Positions 48,428 through 64,000 of a DNA stretch of 64,000 bases are shown here, piece after piece (position 1 is the stretch's first letter; the number at the start of each line of letters is the position of its first letter). Both the position numbers and the translations under genes were made by a program. The stretch is taken from assembly GCF_047663525.1 (NCBI RefSeq), contig NC_092597.1:24452501-24516500 (forward strand), read 5' to 3'. A model generated the notes under the pieces. That model was given only the letters and a program-made list of their open reading frames with translations, did no database searches and was not told the origin of the DNA. Source of the DNA: Anas platyrhynchos (taxonomy: Eukaryota > Chordata > Aves > Anseriformes > Anatidae).

Positions 48428-50751
48428 ATGGATAGATTTCTCTGATGGGGATTTGTGGGATGCCTTTACTCAGGGTATGTTGAATTGGGCCCATGAAAAT
48501 GATCTTATAAGGCAAGATCCAAATGTGTTGGATCAGTCACTTCACCGGACTGATCCCTCCTGGCGTCAGGCACTCTGCCTGTCTGTCTCCATCACGGAAG
48601 ATGGGAGAGCGCTGAATCTCCATTGGGAGGAGCCTGTTCCTTGCCATGAGCTAAAAGGAAACCCAGAACAATTACACACTTCTCAAATTATCTTTGCTGA
48701 GTGCCTGAAGTTGAGTAGCATGAATCAAAGCCCTGTGCCAGGGATGAGCTTAGTGCTGCTAACAGGGTTACTGCAGGCGTGTGCCCGTCCTCTGCTCTGT
48801 GAACAATGGGGTTTCCATTTCATTACCACCCCAGGATGAGTTTTATTAGTAGATTGAAAAATTAAGTGTAGGGAATGAAAGTGGAAATAGAGTCTCTAGG
48901 CTATCCCTTAACAAACTTTTGGAATGCTGTGAGCTATTGCAAAATGTTTTAGAGAACTCAGACTCTGTGTAGTCACTGCTAGCCCCAATAGCTGTTCGGA
49001 TCACTTGCAGTTAACTTGCAAAAGTACTGTTCCTTATGTTTGTTTGTTTTTTCTATTTTATTTTTTGATGAAGAATTGGAGGCAGAGGGATAAATCAAGT
49101 TTTATCAGCTAAGGCATTTTTTTCTCTAAATGTAGTACCATGGGAAAATTAAATGTTTTTCACTTCTTAAAAATAAGGGATGAAAGAATGAAACCAGTGG
49201 CCATCCGTGTCTCACAAGTTAATTAATACAGGTTGTTCAGGTATACGCTCGGGCAAAATAAGAGAAAATAGATTTCTTCTTATTGCATATTGATTTGCTT
49301 TTTCTTTTTTCCTTAGATCTCCAATCAGTAGGAAGCCATTTTTTTCCATACTCTTAATTCAGTCTGGTGTGTTTGCAGGGATATGCTGGGGTACAGCTGT
49401 TACTCTTCAGGTACCTAAGTAAGGGTAGGGAAAAGAATGAACTAATAAGAAATCATTGTAGAAAAAAAAATTAGGGTAAATACATTTTCAGCTAACATGA
49501 CCCCTAGAAGGGCAGTGTGCCTGGCTGGCTGAAGAGATTGCTGGTAAAGAAACGCAGTCAGAAATCTGCTTCAAATACCGGCCTCTTCACACCACCGTGG
49601 CTACAAGCCAGGCTCTGATGAAGGGTAGTTGCTCATCCTCACCACACTGCCTCGCTTCAAAATGTTCTTAACAGTGACAGCGCTGAGCGCTTAGCGATGC
49701 AAAGCTGTAAGGTGAAGCGAAACACTTGGAATTATGTCTGAAAACTGGGTGTGAGCTTATGAAAAGATAGGAAAAGGTCTGTTGGTCCTGTTAGCTGCTT
49801 TTTTTCAACAGATTACTCCTTAAATGCATCGCCGTATAGATGAGAAGTTATTTATGCATGAGCCTTAAAACAAGAATTCAGCACACTGCATACTGCTGTC
49901 GCTATCTGGACATGTTGTTTAAACAAAAGGATCTGGGCTAGGCCATCGTTTAAAGATGCTGTTTGATTTCTCTTGTAAACCAGCTCCACCAAATGTGAGA
50001 GCCAGTTTTATTTTAAAGTCTAGCTGGTGGTATCGGGGAAGCAGATGTTTAAGTAGCGCTCGCTCGCTCTCAAATATGTCAACGTTTTGTATGCTGCCAT
50101 TTCCATGGAAACAGGTACTGGCTCAGCCAAAATGGCACAGGGATTTCAAAATTAGGTTTTAAAAAATAAAATCGGGATAGGTTAGTCATTCATGTTTTCA
50201 CTTATCCATGCTGATAGTGGTGGTGCTGACAGAACATCTCTTTTGAATAGATTAGGTACAGTCATGCGAATGGCAGGTCAGTGATTCATATTTTTAATTA
50301 ATGTGTTTTAAAAGTGGGCTTGTGTTTGATGGAACTTTATTGGAAAAGGATGCATTTATTGCATGTTGTTCAGCATCTTCTCCTCCATGTGTTTGAGAGC
50401 AATCACATTTTCACCACTTCTTTAGGCCTTCACCTTCCTGAAAATAAGGTAAAATATGTTTTGGATGAGAGCTACGGATTTGAGCTAGTTGGCAAACTTT
50501 ACACTTTGTTGTTGGCTTTTTTGTTTGTTTTTAAATATAAAGTGGCTCAGGAAACAACAAAATGATCGTTTGTGAATTTGGAATCTTTAGAAGCCTGTAA
50601 AAATGAGGCAGGCCCCACTTCTTTGGGCTATTTGCCTTTGGGGACGTTTTCTTTAGGAACAGCCTACTTAGAGCCAAGGCAGTTATCCCTGCTCAGCATT
50701 GCTGCAGCATTAAAAAATTGGAGTAAACCAGCGGGACCCGCTGCTTCCAGG

Positions 50752-51300
50752 ATGGCGTGCAAAGAACAAATCTCATATGAAGCTGAGGATGACAAGCTCC
50801 AGGAATTCTTGAAAAATGAAGACGCCTCCAATTGGTGTCTTGTGCCTTCAGCTTCATCATTCAGACAGCTGAATGTATTTTCCAGCTCAAGCCACAGCTC
50901 AGAGTGTCCCACGTCCCTGGAGCAATTATTCCTGGCCATCAGGAGAGAAAGGAGCAGGAGGTTGGTGCTGCAGGTGCAAAGCACTTGGGAAGGCCTGGTT
51001 CAAGGAAGGGGGAGGGAAAGGTGGCGACAAGAGGGAGCTGCTGGGGCACCTTGCTACCATCCTGGGGCCTGGGCTGTGAGGCATGGACCCAGCACTGGTG
51101 TAGTCCAGAGATGGCAGATGCTGTGGGGAGGGCAGGAAGGCAGAATTGGCCCGCAGGAGCACAGGGAGCGAAGGCGCTGCAGAGCTCAGCTAGGGGGTGG
51201 AGGAAGCAGCAGCAGCCACATGGCTGTGCGAGGAGATGGCGTAGAAAACAGCTGTAATGGAGCCACCAAAAAAGAAAAAAAAATAGGAACATTGCTCTAA
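50752..51300 (+). other. Unidentified open frame, possibly chance
   Basis: An ATG in fair context (CAGGATGG) opens 182 codons beginning MACKEQISYEAEDD. The frame stays open upstream to a TGA at 50563-50565 and, apart from that stop, back to about 50314. The N-terminal half has ordinary composition; the second half is rich in Gly, Arg and Ser and reads like GC-rich noncoding sequence. No family is recognised, and it may be a chance ORF or part of a noncoding RNA. Confidence 0.2.
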
Positions 51301-53144
51301 AAACATTGGCAGTTTCCCAAAAGAACACAGACTTTTTTTTTCTTCTTCACCAAAGTGGAATTTGTTTGACAGAACAATTCCCCTTAGAAATAAAATTCTT
51401 TAAACATTGGATCACTAAATAATGAAGGGTAAAGCGCTTAGCGACCTAAATTAGATTCCTTAAAAGGATACCCACTAGGATCAAACTGTGTTTCGGTATG
51501 GGCTCCGCTGAAGTGAAATATTTTCCCAAAACACAGGGGCAAAACAAACCTACAATTCATGCGTACAGCTTGCTGTCCGAGTCTGCTGGCACTTCACAAA
51601 TAGCAAAAGGGACTTGGTAGCATTTGCCTCATGTCAAAACTTTGCTGAGCGCTATCGGTGCATCAGCAGCGGTGCTCCTGCTCCTGCCAAGGAGCCACCA
51701 ACCAAGCCAGAAATGAAAACTTTCATCCAGGACAGGCTCTCACGTCTCTCCTTCATAACTTTGTGTTTTTCCCTTCTGCATTAAGGATTCCCTGGCCGAT
51801 TATGAAAGAAGCCATGAAACTGAATATCAGTTTCTCAAGGAATAGGATAGAAAAATGCAAGAAATAAAGTGTACTGGATGAGGCCAAATGGCCATCTGGG
51901 CTGGCATCTTACCAGCTTACTAAAACAGAATGAGGAATTTTTCTTCCTCTTGCCCGATCAATTTCAACCTGTAAGTAGTGTGGTTGCAGACAGGGGTGTT
52001 TCAGGAAGGGGAAAAGCAGAGCGGAGTTCTTTGTTATGCTTCAGTCACTGGAGAAGTCGTATGACAAATAATTTGTTGCAGACGTACCCTCAGTGCTGGC
52101 CTACAAACTAAGCCTTGCTCAAACAAGCCTGTAAGGCTGGTGTGGGTTATTAGATACGTGGTTTGTTCCAGGCCAATTCATGGCAGGAGTGAGGTGTGGT
52201 AATAAAAGGGCAATGGTGCAGCAAGGCATAGAAAGCTGGCAGGAGGAGTGGTTTCATTTTGCTATCAGAAGATCTAAAGAATCTGAACATGGGACCTGTG
52301 GCGTACAAGAAAACAAAGAAGTTATTATGCACTAAGAAATTGATTATGCATACAATAGTTTTAACAGGACTATAATTATCAAATTCATTTATTTTTAAAC
52401 ATCAGTTATCTAACATTTTTGCTTAAAAGTACTGGATAATGTAATTCTGTTGTATATAGAAGTAGCCAGGTTTCATGGAAAATCAGAATAAACAGAAAAA
52501 AAACATATTAAAGAATTTTGTGTGTCACTCTGAAGGTCAGTCACAGTAGTAAACTCCCTAAAATGATCCCTGAGCACTAGCAGAGTATTCTGCTTTTTGG
52601 TACAGAGGGATATTTGGTCAGTGTTTTCAAAAGCACCACGCTCATGTGGAGTCAAAGAAATAAACTGGAAGGTTCAACATTCTTGAAGATGATGAGCTAA
52701 AAAATAAAATTCTGATAAGGTAACCCCATCGTGTTACAGGGAAAGAACACTCCTTATCGTCCTAAGAGTCAGCGTGTAACCACAGACTCTACCCAAAAAT
52801 GGTCCAGGTGTCCACATAAGCACCTGCCTCTCAGCATTTTTATTCAGTGCCAGAGGTTCTGCAGTTGTAGTCACTGCACATGAAGCTCCCTCTTGGCTTA
52901 AAAAGTTCCAGGCAACGTATGCTTCTACTGCCTTCCAAGCTTATTTTTTGTCATATTCAGGTCACGTAGTGAGTTCTCTATCTCATGCCCCAGCCCAGAA
53001 GTTGGCCTTTATCAAACAGCTGTAACCACTGCTGGTGTGCCAGAATACCTCAGCTTCGGTGAAGGCCTCAATTAATCCAACTCTCAAAAGTCAAAATCAC
53101 CTTGACTTACGCTTTTGCTGTAAAAGAAAAAGCCAGAAAGCCTC

Positions 53145-54825
53145 ACAAACTTTGAACAACTTAATTTATTAGAACCCATATACGTTGCTTTCATTAGAAG
53201 AATCAAGTTAACACCTAATTCAGGGCGAAATTACATTAAGACAAACAAAAAGTTGCAGTGCTCAAATACAGTATTTACTGAAGACTGCTATTCTTAGGAT
53301 CCTGGTACAGGTTTATACTTACTGTGTGGTATTAGTACGGTGTCTAATTTGGAGCAGGTTCAGCATTTTATTTTTAACTGAAAGGATATCACACCATGCA
53401 AAGGGCTATTCCCCCCATCTGCCTCCCACAAGTATGATGTAATGAGGAGCTCAAGCCTTAAACAAAACAACAAAACCCTTGAGATGCATCACCAGAATTT
53501 GAAATTTTTATTTCTTGTATACTGAAGATTCATTAGAAGAATATCCCTAGAGCTAAAAAAAAAAAAAAAAGTACAACTTTTGAAATTTAATAGGTCCACT
53601 GAAATGACATCAAGCAAACCTTAGCTGTTATTTGAAATTGGAACCTGAGTGCAGAGATAAAGTACAATCACCCACGTCAAAGGTCCTATAATTTCTTTTC
53701 ACAGTAGCCCTTTTGGAGAAGCAGGTTGGGTTAATAACCTTAATTTCCTCTACTGTACATCAATTGAATCATTTCCATAAAATTCAGAAAGTGCTTAAAC
53801 ACATAATACAAAAAGTATCTAACTTACAAACTCGTCTGAGATAGACCCACAAAATATGGAACGTGGCAGATGTCGAGAGAGATCTGTATCAAAGTATTAA
53901 ATTGTAAATTAACTCGTGTGAGTGTGACGCAGGATGGAGGCTCTTGAAACAGTAAAATGGTGGCTACAACTTATTTACTGAGGGGAGGGGTGTTCCTTCC
54001 AATAAAGTTCCTACAAAGCTGATGTAAACTTGTCTTTGTTTCTCACTATAACACTTGCCCTTTTTTTAACACGTACACAAAAATTTCCTATGAGCTGTGT
54101 TGAATTATCTATATTACCTTCTAAAATAAGATATTAAACAACTTTTTTCAGGATGTATCGAATTACTGAAATTCTACTCTCACTGATTTCCAGCTGTAGC
54201 TATGAGTTTTGGTCACTGTATATTAGACTTAAAATGGTACTTGCTTCTGAGGACTACTTCACTGTCGTATCTTTCCTCAGTTACATTAAGGAAGGAGCAA
54301 CTTTTTTAAACATTCAGTTTTCATTCTCAACTGATAGCTCACCTGCAAAATACAAAAACACAGCACTCATGAGAATAGCGGAGTATTTTTGCTCATACAG
54401 GTATTACTGTAGAAAAGGAGTCCTTTGGCTGTACATTGTTTCCACAGTGTCTTTGTTACATGAGATACAAACTGTACAAGTTCTCCAGTTTACAAAGTTT
54501 TCTAATTTGCAGAAACAGCTCAGCCCATATTTATAATATTGGTTTCAGATGAAAAGATTCTTACAGGTAAGGTACAGTCTAAGTAATTGGCTCAATGTAA
54601 CAACAGAAATGTAGTTTTAATACAATTTGCAATAGTACAACTATGTACATATGTACACAACCGCTTCCTTCTGTTATTTCACTAACTTCGAGTATACTTA
54701 TCTTTTTTTTTTTATCAGTTTCTTTTAAAGTATGAAACACTGGAGTAAAAATGGTTCAGTTTGCAGCACTTCAAGTTCTTCAGTTGAGATCTCTTCTCAT
54801 CTCCATTTCCTGTTTAATTCAAGCT
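53145..54825 (-). other. GOLM2: GOLM2 3' untranslated region
   Basis: AT-rich sequence after the GOLM2 stop codon. Minus-strand AATAAA signals lie at 53507-53512, 53367-53372 and 53165-53170. The last is followed by a GT-rich stretch (GTTTGTGAGG) and is taken as the distal end, giving about 1.7 kb. A 16-nt A run (plus strand) lies at about 53559-53574. The end is an inference. Confidence 0.6.
53165..53170 (-). promoter_or_regulatory. GOLM2: Candidate distal GOLM2 polyadenylation signal
   Basis: Minus-strand AATAAA with a GT-rich segment 15-30 nt downstream. It is the most distal of three such signals in the GOLM2 3' UTR. Confidence 0.5.
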
Positions 54826-63006
<8,181 letters not shown>

Positions 63007-64000
63007 CTACAAAATAAGGAAATGTGTTCAGTGCTTATGTGGTTCCAAAAGATGGTTTTAACGCTACTGCAAAAGATAATTCATCACATTTTAATAAATA
63101 ATCAATATTCAATTGTTAGCTTCTGATCTGATTTTCAGTAAATATTTAAGTGTTTGATGAAGCCTTGAATAATTCACTTATATAATTTTTTCCTCCTGCT
63201 GATTCTGCTTTCATATTCAAAAATCTACCAAGCAACATAAAGTGTTTCAAGAGCTACAATCTCATCAGAAGGTTACAGCAGTAGGTCACAGAAGTTATGT
63301 TAAAATAAAAAGCAGAATTACAGGACTACAGAGCCAAGGAATACAGAAAAACCTGTTTCCTTGAAATTTATGGTAACTTTCTCTTGATAAACTCTTCCTA
63401 AATTCAACAAAACAAGTATTTCACTTGCCATATTCACATTTTCTCATTAATAAAACTCAGAATGAGAGCTACCTCAAAACAACACAAATAAATATTTAAA
63501 AGCCTTGGCATTTAGAATATTAAACATTAAATGCATATACAAACCTTGAGTTCACTGATGTCGGTATTCTAACCTGCTTATCTATCCACTACAAAAAGCA
63601 AGAAATTAAGAAATACTTCTGCTGGCTTCTTTTCAAAAGAACCAGTAATGGGCATAACTTATTAAAAAAACCCTTCCAATTGTTTGATCATGTCTTAAAC
63701 ACACAATACATATGTTATAGTTTTGTTTTTTAGGAGGACAGCATTTGAACATGCCACCTGAAGCACAGAGCAGCCATAACTTAATGTTTTCTTGACGTTA
63801 ATACAAAGTCACTTGATCCACAAGCAGTAATTTTAAACATATTTTATATGGATTTGTGTCTATTCTAACTGCAATTCTTCCAAACCCTTTCTCTGCAGCA
63901 CTTCTAGTTCTCTCACATCCTAGACCTCCCACACATCACCCTAAAGTTAGCTGTTAACAGAAACAGGAGGCCACTGAGCAAGTGGTAGTACCACTGCTTA
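63007..64000 (-). other. GOLM2: GOLM2 intron, continues beyond the window
   Basis: AT-rich intronic sequence upstream of the last recognised GOLM2 exon. No further coding exon is seen before the window ends. Confidence 0.8.

Larger units (their letters stand above)
42546..53144. other. Intergenic region between GOLM2 and CTDSPL2
   Basis: About 10.6 kb with no recognised gene. It holds an old LINE-like end (about 43375-43515), a reverse CR1 fragment (45391-45650), poly-T runs at 45659-45676 and about 48399-48427, and plus-strand ORFs at 46017-46541, 48303-48839 and 50572-51300. None of these ORFs resembles a known protein, and all three use non-ATG starts or low-complexity sequence for part of their length. 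Confidence 0.75.

Noticed and set aside
48303-48839. Plus-strand frame of 178 codons preceded by poly-T and AG, like a splice acceptor
   Set aside because: The start is a TTG, no donor or partner exon is visible, and the encoded sequence matches nothing I know. The poly-T is better explained as a homopolymer.
51865-51915. Resemblance to an old amniote SINE-like segment (ATGAGGCCAAATGGCCATCT)
   Set aside because: Only about 40 bp are suggestive and I cannot tie them to a family with confidence.
54153-54536. Plus-strand frame of 127 codons
   Set aside because: It lies antisense within the GOLM2 3' UTR and has no recognisable features.

Overview
The window looks like bird nuclear DNA. Evidence for this is a CR1 LINE 3' end closing on the avian ATTCTATG unit (about 20060-20297), an ERVL-type solo LTR of a family I know from birds, especially Neoaves (60235-60773), the absence of any Alu, B1/B2 or L1-like element, and a very GC-rich promoter island (about 41070-42545) set in AT-rich introns. 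The neoavian placement is an inference from the LTR family; the assignment to birds is firmer.

Two protein-coding genes are present, both on the minus strand. CTDSPL2 (also called SCP4) is complete. A noncoding exon 1 lies in the CpG island and splices at 41698. Twelve coding exons follow, from the ATG at 24843 to the TAA at 4904, then a 3' UTR of about 2 kb. Joined, the exons give an intact 466-residue protein, with every intron GT-AG and every phase consistent. This is the length I recall for the human protein, and the HAD/FCP1-type catalytic motifs are all there. To its right (upstream), the last three coding exons of GOLM2 (CASC4) occupy 54826-63006, and the rest of that gene lies beyond position 64000. 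The tandem order GOLM2 then CTDSPL2 is the one known from human 15q15.3. EIF3J, the next gene in human, would be expected left of position 1 and is not seen here.

Layout: 1-2849 gene-poor DNA downstream of CTDSPL2; 2850-24866 the CTDSPL2 body; 24867-41697 its 16.8 kb first intron; about 41070-42545 the CpG-island promoter with NRF1-, E2F-, YY1- and CTCF-like motifs; about 42550-53144 intergenic DNA with old CR1-like fragments and a few unconvincing plus-strand ORFs; 53145-54825 the GOLM2 3' UTR; 54826-64000 GOLM2 exons and introns, with a solo LTR and two hairpins.

The two products do not form a known pathway together. CTDSPL2 is a nuclear phosphatase and GOLM2 is a Golgi type II membrane protein. 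I found no new multi-gene system. The observations most worth a second look are an 18-bp direct repeat that brackets a CR1-ended 490-bp segment, a near-perfect 18-bp hairpin in a GOLM2 intron, a solo LTR in the sense orientation of GOLM2, and two minimal upstream ORFs in the CTDSPL2 leader.
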